Below, in pieces: positions 47,101 to 54,746 of a stretch of 64,000 nt of DNA (its first letter is position 1; each line of letters starts with the position of its first letter). A model generated the notes under the pieces. That model was not told the origin of the DNA and ran no database searches. It worked only from the letters and a program-made list of their open reading frames with translations. The translations under genes and the position numbers were made by a program. This DNA comes from an uncultured bacterium (GTDB lineage: Bacteria; Spirochaetota; Spirochaetia; Sphaerochaetales; Sphaerochaetaceae): the NCBI GenBank assembly GCA_905215015.1, contig CAJMOS010000001.1:1-64000 (forward strand), in the 5' to 3' direction.

Positions 47101-47380
47101 TGGCTGCGAAGTCATCCTTCTCCTGGGCGGTCTTCAGCTCGATGAAGCGTCCGCCGACCAGATAACTGGTGATGATGTTCTGGGCAAGCTGGGTGTGGGG
47201 ACCGGCGGCCGGTCCGAGCGCGGTCTCGGCGCCCTGCCCGAACAGGCTGATGGAATTGCCGCCCTTGGCATGATAGAATTGGTCATATGGGATATTGAAG
47301 ATTGATCCATGAAGCTTCAGCTCCTGGGTCATCCGGACAAGCAACTCTCCAAACGGGACGGGATGCATGATATCAGACAT
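44156..47380 (-). CDS. ygfK: YgfK-type iron-sulfur flavoprotein (putative selenate reductase family) with His/Asp-rich insertion
   Basis: A 1074-residue multidomain protein. The N-terminal ~430 residues form a dihydropyrimidine-dehydrogenase-like TIM barrel (SDIMHPVPFGELLV; VSTMHGCPPKEIKAICSYML; VKLTNTLGSV). The Fe-S domain has CYVAPCQMACPIHQPIPEYV; the NAD(P)/FAD glutamate-synthase-like part has AAVVGAGPAGLAAAYFLARAG and HVLVIGGGNTAMDAARAA; and a C-terminal 2x[4Fe-4S] domain has CMECSYLCNKCVDVCPN and CNECGNCETFCPY. The order matches YgfK. A stretch at about residues 855-895 is very rich in His, Asp, Glu and Cys (HMHHHCDDDDCHCHDHEHDD) and looks like an inserted metal-binding linker. First gene of the purine operon; it probably supplies reducing power or reduces the ring. 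Confidence 0.93.
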   Translation of the reverse strand: MSDIMHPVPFGELLVRMTQELKLHGSIFNIPYDQFYHAKGGNSISLFGQGAETALGPAAGPHTQLAQNIITSYLVGGRFIELKTAQEKDDFAATGAVAKPCIDARDEGYNVEWSTELMLPQTWSEYAKAYIICCLLDAVTHKSPWKKSFIFNLSVGYTLEGIKTEKMRRYISTMLDARGESRWQEYLDELSELLEEGNLFEGTPWEGKEKTLKDLAGKIDPHIVNNVTVSTMHGCPPKEIKAICSYMLHDLHIHTYVKLNPTLLGYDEARKILDANGFRYITLTHENFDHDLQYKDAVLMLHELVDLARKEGRQFGVKLTNTLGSVNDQKQLPGGEMYMSGRALLPLSTTVATWLSKEFDGKLPISYCGGVTLMSAPELFACGLKPLTIATDMLHPGGYGKLTQIAEKLEGCPGWDLQQIDVEKLSALSEKARSGKAEFLQKDRHGFDSVKIGQELPVTDCYVAPCQMACPIHQPIPEYVQLVAEGRYSDALALIYNTNALPGITSWICDHQCQQHCARNDYEGPVQIREMKKLAVENGFADFKKEWEGATEKSDVKAAVVGAGPAGLAAAYFLARAGFDTHVYEKEQDAGGVVRYVIPSFRIPASVIQQDIDFIKAHGVTFHFGAKVEEETVAALKQAGYAYVFYAVGAESSRPLGLDGENVQSAWDFLARFHKDPEGISLGKHVLVIGGGNTAMDAARAAKRVPGVEDVTIVYRRSIEEMPANKEELDLAIAEGVKTSFLTNPVSLADDVATLAVMALGEPDASGRRSPKDTGKRISLPCTAMLTALGEKADGGLLSAFGLPLTDRGWPEADKETKKTPLEGVYAIGDMQSGPSVVVKCIASAQAAVDDAIDDVLGDEAESEEHMHHHCDDDDCHCHDHEHDDDGEEELSSEEQDQLTKDEDAYFADLYEKKTHIREGLKSGEKEFAAREGKRCMECSYLCNKCVDVCPNRANVAIDVRSLGMFDNPFQIVHLDAYCNECGNCETFCPYSGGPYKKKFTIFSDKESFEKSGNSGFCRDEEDGGLVIRQDGKIYHASFDKDGDLGGDEGVSEETAALITTIFETYSYLLGPVE

Positions 47381-47406
47381 GGTCGTACACTCATTTACCT
47401 TGCTTT

Positions 47407-47434
47407 ATTGTAAAGCAGATTCACCGTGCGTCAA
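47407..47434 (-). promoter_or_regulatory. Sigma-70 promoter of the purine operon
   Basis: Read leftwards: TTGACG, 16 bp, TACAAT, about 25 bases before the ygfK start. It has a very good -35 and -10. Confidence 0.7.
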
Positions 47435-47444
47435 TGAGAAAAAT

Positions 47445-47460
47445 GCAACATAATGCAACA
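47445..47460. promoter_or_regulatory. TGTTGC-N4-TGTTGC operator upstream of ygfK
   Basis: Two hexamers 10 bp apart (GCAACA-N4-GCAACA on the plus strand), with a third partial copy (TTGCAA) one turn further. The pair ends 10 bp upstream of the ygfK -35, a typical activator position, and is shared with the ygeW upstream region. Confidence 0.55.
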
Positions 47461-47491
47461 TTATTGCAAAAACTGCGTTTCCCAAAGAATC

Positions 47492-47511
47492 TTCATGAAA
47501 AAAGTCATGAA
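47492..47511. promoter_or_regulatory. Inverted repeat in the ygfK/PLP-enzyme divergent region
   Basis: TTCATGA-N6-TCATGAA, a perfect 7-bp inverted repeat nearer to the plus-strand gene; a TATGAT hexamer begins right after it. It is a possible operator for the PLP-enzyme gene. Confidence 0.45.
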
Positions 47512-47579
47512 TATGATGATTTTTCCTTTACAGATTACAACTTTTCACCGATACTTGGAAAGAGTTGGAGGCAAATTCC

Positions 47580-49046
47580 ATGTTGATTAATCTGACCATG
47601 CACCCTGAAATCAGGGCCAAGAACGTAAAGCTCTGCCGGGAGAAGGGCATTCTCCTTCCCACGTTCAAGCAGATGTGTGATCCTTCCCTGATTCCGGAGT
47701 CCATTCTGAAGAAGCTGGACCAGGTCGGGCTTTGGGATGTCAATCCCGTGAACCTGTACCGCATCAACTGGCACAACGAGCCCAAGGAGAAAGGCGGCCG
47801 TTTTGGTGGTGTGAACTATATCGAGATTCCGCGTGAGATTACGGGAGTCAAGGCGCACATCTACGCTTTGGTAGGAAAATTCTTTCCCACCGGAGCCCAT
47901 AAGGTCGGCGCTACCTACTCCTGCCTCGCGCCCGCTTTGGTGACCGGAAACTTCGATGCAGAGGAACAACAGGCCGTATGGCCCTCCACCGGCAACTACT
48001 GCCGTGGCGGCGCCTACAACAGCGCCCTGCTTGGCTGCAAGTCAATCGCCATCCTCCCCGAGGGCATGAGCAAGGAACGCTTCGACTGGCTGAAGACCGT
48101 CGCTGGCGAGGTGATCGCCACCCCGGGTTGCGAGAGCAACGTCAAGGAAATCTTCGACAAGTGCCACGAGCTCGACAAGGAGCGCGGAACCCATATCGTG
48201 ATCTTCAACCAGTTCGAGCAGTTCGAGAATTATCTCTGGCACTACACCGTCACCGGTAGCGCCATCATCGAAGTCCTGAAAAAGCTCGGCGTCAAGAGCG
48301 AGAACGTCCGCGGCTACGTCTCCTCCACCGGAAGTGGCGGAACCCTCGCGGCCGGCGACCACCTGAAGGACGTCTATCCGGACATCAAGATCGGAAGCGG
48401 CGAGGCATTGCAGTGTCCGACCCTGCTCCGCAACGGCTTCGGAGGCCATAGGATTGAAGGAATCGGCGACAAGCACGTACCCTGGATCCACAACGTCAAG
48501 AACACCGACATGATCCTCGCCATCGACGACCAAGACTGCATGGACATCTACCGTCTGTTCAACGAGCCTGCAGGTATCGCCTATCTGAAGAAGCAGGGAG
48601 TCTCCGACAAGGACATCGCCAACCTGCAGTACTTCGGCATCAGCGGCATCGGCAACATGCTCGGCGCCATCAAGATGGCCAAGTACTACGAGCTGGATGA
48701 GGACGACGTGGTCTTCACCGTCCTGACCGACAGTTCGGTCATGTACAAGAGCAGGCTGGCCGAGCTGACCGAGCAACAGGGCAAGTTCGACGAAACCGAG
48801 GCCGCAAAGGTGCTCGCCGCGGCGCTCCACCACCAGGGTATTGAGAACGCCCTCGAGCTGACCTATTACGAGAAGCTCAGAGTGCACAACCTGAAGTACT
48901 ACACCTGGATCGAGCAGCAGGGAAAGACCGCCGAGGAGCTCCGCGCCCAGTGGTACGACCGCACCTACTGGAAACAGCTGCCCCCGATGGCGAAGCAGAT
49001 CGACGAGTTGATCGAATCGTTCAACAAGGAGATTCTTGGCAAGTAG
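47580..49046 (+). CDS. PLP-dependent beta-family enzyme (tryptophan-synthase-beta/cysteine-synthase superfamily)
   Basis: A 488-residue fold-type II PLP enzyme. The ATG at 47580 has TTGGAGG 8 bases upstream; five further codons are open before it. The PLP lysine lies in KFFPTGAHKVGATYSC, the substrate loop in WPSTGNYCRGGAYN, and the phosphate-cradle loop in YVSSTGSGGTLAAGDHL. It is larger than cysteine synthase and does not look like a normal TrpB. It is transcribed divergently from the purine operon over a shared regulatory region, and the locus lacks a ygeX-like diaminopropionate lyase, another fold-type II enzyme, so it may fill that place. The exact reaction is inferred from context only. 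Confidence 0.78.
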   Translation: MLINLTMHPEIRAKNVKLCREKGILLPTFKQMCDPSLIPESILKKLDQVGLWDVNPVNLYRINWHNEPKEKGGRFGGVNYIEIPREITGVKAHIYALVGKFFPTGAHKVGATYSCLAPALVTGNFDAEEQQAVWPSTGNYCRGGAYNSALLGCKSIAILPEGMSKERFDWLKTVAGEVIATPGCESNVKEIFDKCHELDKERGTHIVIFNQFEQFENYLWHYTVTGSAIIEVLKKLGVKSENVRGYVSSTGSGGTLAAGDHLKDVYPDIKIGSGEALQCPTLLRNGFGGHRIEGIGDKHVPWIHNVKNTDMILAIDDQDCMDIYRLFNEPAGIAYLKKQGVSDKDIANLQYFGISGIGNMLGAIKMAKYYELDEDDVVFTVLTDSSVMYKSRLAELTEQQGKFDETEAAKVLAAALHHQGIENALELTYYEKLRVHNLKYYTWIEQQGKTAEELRAQWYDRTYWKQLPPMAKQIDELIESFNKEILGK

Positions 49047-49060
49047 GCCAGAAGACCTGG

Positions 49061-49084
49061 AAAGGGGCGGACCACCGCCCCTTT
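49061..49084 (+). terminator. Hairpin between the PLP enzyme and threonine synthase genes
   Basis: A perfect 10-bp stem (AAAGGGGCGG / CCGCCCCTTT, loop ACCA) without a U-run, so it is probably a partial terminator within a two-gene unit. Confidence 0.55.
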
Positions 49085-49105
49085 CTTGCATTACAGGAGG
49101 ATTTC

Positions 49106-50332
49106 ATGCATTTCACCTATGTCTGCAATGATTGCGGCAAGACATTCACCACCGACAAGGTCATCTACCAGTGTCCTGACTGCGCCAAAGAGAACGACGA
49201 CCTGCACTTCCCCAAGGGCAATCTGATTGTCAAGTATGACAAGAACGAACTCAGGGAACTGGGCAAGAAACGCCACGTCACCTTTTATGATTTCTTTCCC
49301 TACGACGTTCCGGACAAGGACAGCTACCCTGTGGGAAACACCCCGGTCGTCCGCCCCAAACGGCTGATCGAGAAGTATGGAACCTCCGGCCTGTTCTTCA
49401 AGATGGACAGCGCCCTCCCCTCCGGGTCCTTCAAAGACCGGGCAAGCCAGCTGGTCGCCGCACAGGCCGTGGCACACGGTGAGAAGAAGGTCTGTCTCGC
49501 ATCCACAGGAAACGCCGGGGCCGCGATGAGCTGCGCAGGTGCCGCATACGGCCTGGACATCGTGCTCTTCGTCCCGGAGACGGCTCCTATCAACAAGCTG
49601 ATGCAGAGCGTCCTCTACGGAGCCACCGTCGTCCCGGTCAAGGGCACCTACGATGACGCATTCAAGCTTTCCATCGCCTATACGAAACACTTTGGCGGCA
49701 TCAATCGCAACACTGCCTACAATCCGATGACGATCGAGGGAAAGAAAAGTGTCTCGATCGAGCTGTTCGAGCAGCTCGGGCGCAGGGTTCCCGACGTGGT
49801 CTACGTCCCGGTCGGCGACGGTTGCATCATCAGCGGCGTGATCAAGGGCTTCATCGACCTGAAGGAAGCGGGCCTCACCACCAGGCTGCCGCATGTGGTC
49901 TGCGTGCAGAGCAAGCAGAGCAACGCGATCAGCCAAGCCTTCAAGACGGGAAAATTCGATGCAATCGCCCACGCGACCACCAAGGCCGACTCGATCAGCG
50001 TCGAGAATCCGGCAAGCGGCCGCATGGCGGTGCGGTATCTGAAGGAGTGCGACGGCTGGACGGTAGAGGTCGACGACAGCGAGATCTTCAAAGGACAGAT
50101 GGAGCTGGTCCGGGAAAGCGGGACCTTTGTCGAGCCGGCAGCCGCCTGCGCCTGGGCAGGGTTCGTCAAGGACCGCGACCACCTCGTCAAGAGCTATGGC
50201 AGGGACGTCAGCGCCTGCGTGCTGCTGACCGGCATCGGTTTCAAGGACATGGCTGCGTTCCAAGGGGAAGTCTCCATGCCGAAGCCGATCGAGAACAGCG
50301 TCGAGGCCATGCTGGAACGCTTCAAGGAGTAA
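49106..50332 (+). CDS. thrC: Threonine synthase-family PLP enzyme
   Basis: A 408-residue fold-type II PLP enzyme. The ATG at 49106 has AGGAGG 5 bases upstream. The N-terminus has a zinc-ribbon-like pair of CxxC motifs (YVCNDCGKTF, YQCPDCAKEN), seen in some threonine synthases. The PLP lysine is in SALPSGSFKDRASQ, and the phosphate loop includes ASTGNAGAAMSC. Threonine synthase converts phosphohomoserine to threonine; relatives with zinc ribbons can act on other substrates. Given its position next to the purine locus and a second PLP enzyme, a role as an amino-acid lyase in that pathway is an alternative. Confidence 0.8.
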   Translation: MHFTYVCNDCGKTFTTDKVIYQCPDCAKENDDLHFPKGNLIVKYDKNELRELGKKRHVTFYDFFPYDVPDKDSYPVGNTPVVRPKRLIEKYGTSGLFFKMDSALPSGSFKDRASQLVAAQAVAHGEKKVCLASTGNAGAAMSCAGAAYGLDIVLFVPETAPINKLMQSVLYGATVVPVKGTYDDAFKLSIAYTKHFGGINRNTAYNPMTIEGKKSVSIELFEQLGRRVPDVVYVPVGDGCIISGVIKGFIDLKEAGLTTRLPHVVCVQSKQSNAISQAFKTGKFDAIAHATTKADSISVENPASGRMAVRYLKECDGWTVEVDDSEIFKGQMELVRESGTFVEPAAACAWAGFVKDRDHLVKSYGRDVSACVLLTGIGFKDMAAFQGEVSMPKPIENSVEAMLERFKE

Positions 50333-50355
50333 GCCAAGCGACACCAGTTTCCGGG

Positions 50356-50395
50356 GGCTGTCTCGAAAGAGCTTCGAGGCAGCCTCATTTTTATG
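50356..50395 (+). terminator. Intrinsic terminator after thrC
   Basis: Stem GGCTGTCTCG / CGAGGCAGCC (one G-U) followed by TCATTTTTA. Confidence 0.75.
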
Positions 50396-50579
50396 TCCGG
50401 ACGAGGGACTGGAAGGACCGCTTAAGGAATAGAGGGCCTGTCAGGCCTTCCGGAATGGCTGACAAAGGATTTCCGAGGGAGGAGGACGACAGGAACCCGG
50501 GCCTTGGGGGAGGTCTGCAGGCAGCAGGTGTTTTTTGGGGCAGATGCCGGGGCCGGGCTACGCGATGGCGCCCCAGAAC

Positions 50580-51060
50580 AGAACGGCTTGCCGGCCACGC
50601 CCCGCTCCGAGCGGCAGGTGTAGCGCACGACGTCCTGTGCCACCCGGAACACGGCTGTGTGCCCCTGGACGAGCACTATGGCCCCGAAGGGATGAAGCCG
50701 TTTGCGGCCAGCCAGAGTCTTTCCCGCTATCGCGCGCCGCTGAGGAACATATCCTTTGACGGATACGTATCCTATGAGGGCAGGAGATACGGCGTCCCCC
50801 TTTCCTACGGGAAAAGGCAGGTACGGGTCCTCCGAGACGGCGAGCGGCTGTTCATCCTTGATCCGGAAACAGGCGAGGTCGTCCAGACCCACACAGCCGA
50901 CTGGTCCCAGACGCCGCACCCGTGCGCGGGCCAGTGGGAGGTCCTCCAGCCGGAGGAGTTCCCCACAGCCCCGGTGACCGTCACGCTCAGACGGTCGGCT
51001 CCTGACGCCGACCAGCGGTTCGCGCGCTTCGGCTTCGAGGGCGGGGAGGAAGGCAATGGT
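50580..51060 (+). pseudogene. istA: istA 3' fragment (IS21 transposase)
   Basis: Only the C-terminal part of the DDE transposase is left: YRAPLRNISFDGYVSYEGRR, YGVPLSYGKRQVRVL and LFILDPETGEVV form the beta-barrel that follows the catalytic core in IstA. The catalytic core and the N-terminal HTH are absent, and the frame does not stop at the expected place before istB. Not functional. Confidence 0.75.
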
Positions 51061-51803
51061 TGGGAACCTGTGCGGCCGCATTTCCAAAGCCTTCCTGTCG
51101 CTCGGGATACAGGTGTCGGGCAAGGAGGTCGCCGGATGGGCTGCGGACAAGGCGGTCACCGACAAGGACCTGGACGCTTTCCTGGACCTCTTGCTGGAGG
51201 TCAAGGCCCAGCCGCATGCCGCTCAAGATGGCCAAGACGTTCGAGGGCTACGACTTCTCCCGGATGGGCCAGGAGAACGCCAGGAGGCTGCAGGCGCTTC
51301 AGTCCCTGGCGTTTGTCCAGGCCAACAGGAACGTCCTGATCACGGGTGACGTCGGCGTCGGCAAGACCCATCTCGTCCTTGCCATAGGCATGGAGTGCTG
51401 CAAGCGGAGGATGCGCGTCTATTACCTGAAGATGCAGCAGCTACGCGAGAGGCTCCACAAGGCGATCGAGTTCGGAAAGACGGGCAGGCTCATATCCGCG
51501 CTCGTCAGGCCGACCGTCCTGATCATCGACGAGGTTGGATACTGCAGGCTCGATAGGGAGGAGACCCAGGTGTTCTTCCATGGTATTGACCGGCGGTATG
51601 AGAAGGACGCCCAAAGCACCATCCTGACCTCGAACAAGCAGGCTTCCAAATGGAGCGAGTTCTTTTCGGACGACGACGCGCTGTTGTGCGCCTTGGACCG
51701 TCTCTGCGACAACTCCCTGTGCTTCAACATCTATGGCGAAAGCTATCGCGGGAAGAACAAGGAAATGATCAGGATCAAGGTCGAGAACGGACAAAGAGGC
51801 TGA
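51056..51803 (+). pseudogene. istB: istB with frameshift (IS21 ATPase)
   Basis: The start (MVGNLCGRISKAFLSLGIQVSGKEV) lies in one frame and the rest in another, with the switch near 51215. The remaining ATPase part is well preserved: KTFEGYDFSRMG, Walker A TGDVGVGKTHL, Walker B VLIIDEVGYCR, sensor STILTSNKQ, ending RIKVENGQRG. IstB helps IstA choose targets. With istA truncated, the element cannot move by itself. Confidence 0.8.
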
Positions 51804-51831
51804 CCCTTTGGCTGGCCATGCTGACTGAAAA

Positions 51832-51899
51832 TGGTTGATTCTTCCCGACCTCCAATTGGTTAAATTTTCCCGACCAACGGTGGTTGTTTTTGCCCGACT
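51832..51899. repeat. Right-end multiple terminal repeats of the IS21 element
   Basis: TGGTTGATTCTTCCCGACC, TGGTTAAATTTTCCCGACC and TGGTTGTTTTTGCCCGACT at 51832, 51857 and 51881, spaced 25 and 24 bp. IS21 elements carry such repeated transposase-binding motifs at their ends; the outermost copy marks the element boundary near 51899. Confidence 0.75.
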
Positions 51900-52122
51900 C
51901 TAACACGACTTGATTGTGAGCGACGCGAAGCTCGGGTCCCGCGGCAGCAGCCACTCCTTCGGGGGCGGCCGTCTTGTTGTTCGGGCCATTGGGAGAATAC
52001 AGATATCTGATGCCTCACATCGAGGCCGCATGCCCATGCAACGCGGATTGAAACATATGTATTCGATTGCGAGACAGGTTGTCTCGTATTTTCCCCATAG
52101 CCGAAGCAAGGGGGGGGCACGG
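51900..52122. other. Intergenic stretch, nothing recognised
   Basis: About 220 bases between the IS21 end and the abiEii-like tail. A run of GGGGGGG occurs near 52111. No gene or array is visible. Confidence 0.4.
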
Positions 52123-53169
52123 CTAATCTCGAAAATCCCTGAGCAGTTTGTCAGCCTTTACAAGATATCCGTAAGCCAGCGGATCAATCTTATCGGAAAC
52201 TTCTCATTGCGAGGAGGTCTGTTTGGGTAAGATTCTCTTGGTTGTGTTGCCGGGCGTCTACAACTGCAAACGGCGCGCCTGTGAGAAGGCAAGCCAACAT
52301 GTAGATGATTTCAGGTGCCAGCCGGGAGGCTGATTCCATGCTGAATCCGGGAGAAAACACATGGGAGACAACCTTTCTCGTGCCATCCTTGAAGTTGTCG
52401 AAATCATCCGGCCGGTATTTTCCTCTGGATCCGATGCAGATAGCCGAAGCGATTGAATCATTCAGAGCGTCTTCTGGAGTGATTTTCGCTCTTCTATAGG
52501 CGATTTCCGCATTGGAAATCCTCCAGTATGTGTCTCTCACGTCATCAAAATCCGAACTCGCATGTATCAGATTGCTGATGTCGTAAAACTGTTTCATGAT
52601 CTCCATGTTTTTGTCGCCGAACGCCACGCCTGTGGTTCTGGGAGCAAAAGCTGTCAGCTTGTCGCCCAGGATGCAGTCGACAGTAGGGAGGATCACTGTA
52701 AGGTTTTCACCCTCTGTGATGACGAGATCATTCTTGATTTCCTTCCCGATGGTTTTCCGATAGAAGTTTTCCCCATATAGGACATCCAGCAGGATGTACA
52801 GTGGCTGGTCATTGTTGACTGGTGATGTGTAATTGAACTTGAAATGACGTTTACGTATTGTTGCTTCCTGTGTTCTGATTGATTCCTCGGCGCTGATGAA
52901 GGGAAAGATGTTTTTTCCTTCTCCATGTACTCCTCGATCTGCGTGTCTGGGGTGACAATTATGTCTATATCAGTCGATAACCTCATGGGCGAATCGAGGA
53001 GGAGAAGCAGGCTTGTCCCTCCCTTGAAGATGAACTTGAGACCAGATGTTACCAATGCTTCCAGAAGGCCGAATGCGTAGACCGTACGTTCGATAAGGGC
53101 CACATCTTTGTGATACTTGTCCCGTAGTTTGCGGATATGGTCAATGGTGAAGTTTTCAGCTGAAAGCAT
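52123..53169 (-). pseudogene. abiEii: AbiEii-type nucleotidyltransferase toxin, two frameshifts
   Basis: The protein starts MLSAENFTIDHIRKLRDKYHKD, with the nucleotidyltransferase core FIFKGGTSLLLLLDSPMRLSTDIDI, whose GG-T-S and D-x-D motifs are intact. At a run of six As (plus-strand T6 at 52911-52916) the frame breaks; the family-like continuation (IFPFISAEESIRTQEATIRKR, VILPTVDCILGDKLTAFAP) is one frame away. A second break near 52195 separates LLAMRSF from DKIDPLAYGYLVKADKLL, which ends at 52123. The start codon overlaps the antitoxin stop. The toxin should be inactive unless the first break is bridged and the second is an error. Confidence 0.82.
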
Positions 53170-53882
53170 TACAGATCCTTCGAGGGTGCGTATTGTCCAA
53201 GCATGGCCTTGAATCTGGCGGCAGCTCCACGGCGGTTCGCATAGCGAAGCATTGCCTTTGTGTCTATCGCGTATCTTGAGAATGCATCATTGAAAATCAG
53301 AGGATATTCCCCTCTCGAAACAAGTTTGGAAACCAGCTTGTCCACGGAGATGTCCACAAGAATTTTCTCAAGCCTGCTGTGCCAATTGCAACCGGCTTCT
53401 TTGGGCGATTCGGATGGAAGCCTGAGAACGACAATCAGATCATCGACATAATACTTGTAATAATCCTCGACAGATGGCTTGAGCAGGACTTTCCCGGGAT
53501 GTTTCATCTTGAGCATGTCGAAGACATAGTCGACCAACTCGTTTTCCACAAAAACAAATATCGTGTTATGGGCGATCTGGTGGTTTAAAAAGGCATTCAA
53601 TTGCACGAGCTCGAATATCTGGAAATTCCCAGACGGGTACTCTTCTGTCATTTCCGACGCGATCCTTTCGGAAGTTTCCGAATAGGTGTGGCGATATGCG
53701 TGTTTTCCCTGCGAAAAAGAGTATTGGTCTCTTCCGATGTGGATGATGTTGTTGTCGACTATCTGCTTGCTGAGGGCATAGGATAATCCCGCCAGGGAAG
53801 CTTTGTTTGCTTCCTGCCTCATCGCCTCATAGTAGTTCGCTCTGGTGAACACGGGCATGTTTCTCAGTTGGTCGAAAGTCAC
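53169..53882 (-). CDS. abiEi: AbiEi-type antitoxin/transcriptional regulator
   Basis: A 237-residue protein if started at the GTG at 53882, which has AGGAGG 6 bases upstream (the frame is open to 53924). It begins TFDQLRNMPVFTRANYYEAM, a winged-helix-like segment as in AbiEi antitoxins, followed by a C-terminal domain (AGCNWHSRLEKILVDISVDKL ... DAFSRYAIDTKAMLRYANRRG). Its stop overlaps the toxin start (TAATG), so it is translationally coupled. The gene appears intact although the toxin is broken. AbiEi proteins repress their own promoter; a long inverted repeat lies 90 bases upstream. Confidence 0.8.
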   Translation of the reverse strand: MTFDQLRNMPVFTRANYYEAMRQEANKASLAGLSYALSKQIVDNNIIHIGRDQYSFSQGKHAYRHTYSETSERIASEMTEEYPSGNFQIFELVQLNAFLNHQIAHNTIFVFVENELVDYVFDMLKMKHPGKVLLKPSVEDYYKYYVDDLIVVLRLPSESPKEAGCNWHSRLEKILVDISVDKLVSKLVSRGEYPLIFNDAFSRYAIDTKAMLRYANRRGAAARFKAMLGQYAPSKDL

Positions 53883-53973
53883 GCATGTCCTCCTCGTTGC
53901 GTTTGGCGGCAAATCCGGACGCAACCGGTATTCCTCTCGGTTCCATCATACATGCAACAGAAACAGACGCCAA

Positions 53974-54014
53974 CTGAAGAACGGCAGTAAATCAGAATTA
54001 CTGCCAATCTTCAG
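53974..54014. repeat. 41-bp inverted repeat upstream of abiEi
   Basis: CTGAAGA ... GGCAGTAA, a 7-nt loop, TTACTGCC ... TCTTCAG. Both arms are perfect over 15 bases apart from a 2-base internal bulge. AbiE promoters are known to hold inverted repeats bound by AbiEi, so this is a likely operator. The rest of the 53925-54260 gap shows no gene. Confidence 0.5.
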
Positions 54015-54260
54015 CTTTGCAAAGGGTAGGCATCGGTCCAGCCGCAAACACACGCCATTGGTTCCGACTCGTTCCAAAATATTCCAACCGACATACGAAA
54101 AACATACGGTTAATCTCCTGCCGGCACATCACCATCTTTCCTTCGGCGTCAATTCGGGGCTATCCCGCTTTTGTCATGAGACAGCCCTTTTTTTCGTCTG
54201 CGTGTCCCGCCGCTTTACGGGAGCATGCCGATTCGATATCTTATCGGTAAAGGATGAACT

Positions 54261-54746
54261 ATGCAGAACTTTCTGATTGGACTTTGCATTGGTGTCGCTT
54301 TGGCAATCGTACTTGCCGTCGCCCAGTCAATCAACGCACACAAGAAAATGAAGGTCCTCATGGCTGAGAAGGACAAGCTGAAACAGATGATCACCGACCG
54401 GATCGACCTGGAAAGCGAGGGCCTTGCCAAGCTGAAGAAGGAAAACGAGGATCTGAAGAAGCAGAACGAGAACCTTCGGGTCACGGTCAGCACCTACAGC
54501 CAGAGACCTGGGCGGAAAGAAGTCGCGAGACTCCAGGTCTACCAGCTTGCCGTCGACCGGCTCACCCTCAACTCCCCCGGCTTCGGCGCGGCCTGGCAGG
54601 CGGCGCTGAAGGAAAGCGAGGACGAGTTCCAGAAGACTTACATCGGCGTCCAGCCATTCCTGAAGAAGATCATCCCCTTCGCGAAAAGCGAGGCGGAAGT
54701 CATCAGCCTCGACGAACCGGACGAGAAGGACAAGAAAAACAACTGA
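54261..54746 (+). CDS. Membrane-anchored coiled-coil protein of unknown function
   Basis: A 161-residue protein. The N-terminus is a membrane anchor (NFLIGLCIGVALAIVLAVAQ) followed by a heptad-rich coiled coil (about residues 30-80: KKMKVLMAEKDKLKQM, GLAKLKKENEDLKKQNENL). The C-terminal domain ends in a charged tail (DEPDEKDKKNN). I recognise no family. It lies tail to tail with the acyltransferase-like gene; the two stop codons abut. The preceding 200 bases hold no clear promoter. Confidence 0.7.
   Translation: MQNFLIGLCIGVALAIVLAVAQSINAHKKMKVLMAEKDKLKQMITDRIDLESEGLAKLKKENEDLKKQNENLRVTVSTYSQRPGRKEVARLQVYQLAVDRLTLNSPGFGAAWQAALKESEDEFQKTYIGVQPFLKKIIPFAKSEAEVISLDEPDEKDKKNN

Larger units (their letters stand above)
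50560..51899 (+). mobile_element. IS21-family insertion sequence remnant
   Basis: The 3' part of istA, a frameshifted istB and a right end with three spaced copies of the terminal motif remain. The left end and most of istA are missing. The left boundary is approximate. Confidence 0.75.

Noticed and set aside
41369..47305. 1978-codon plus-strand frame opposite ygeY-ssnA-ygfK
   Set aside because: Another antisense shadow; the Leu/Val/Gly/His-rich translation reflects codon usage of the real genes.
49822..51339. Single 505-codon frame spanning thrC end and IS21
   Set aside because: Its first half is a shadow of thrC; only the part after about 50580 is a true istA remnant.
52010..52060. GGATTGAAAC end, as in many CRISPR repeats
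   Set aside because: It occurs only once, with no second copy at spacer distance and no cas genes in the window, so there is no array.
52911..52916. A6 run in abiEii as a programmed ribosomal frameshift site
   Set aside because: The zero-frame codons do not make a proper slippery heptamer, no stimulatory structure is visible, and a second frame break near 52195 would remain.
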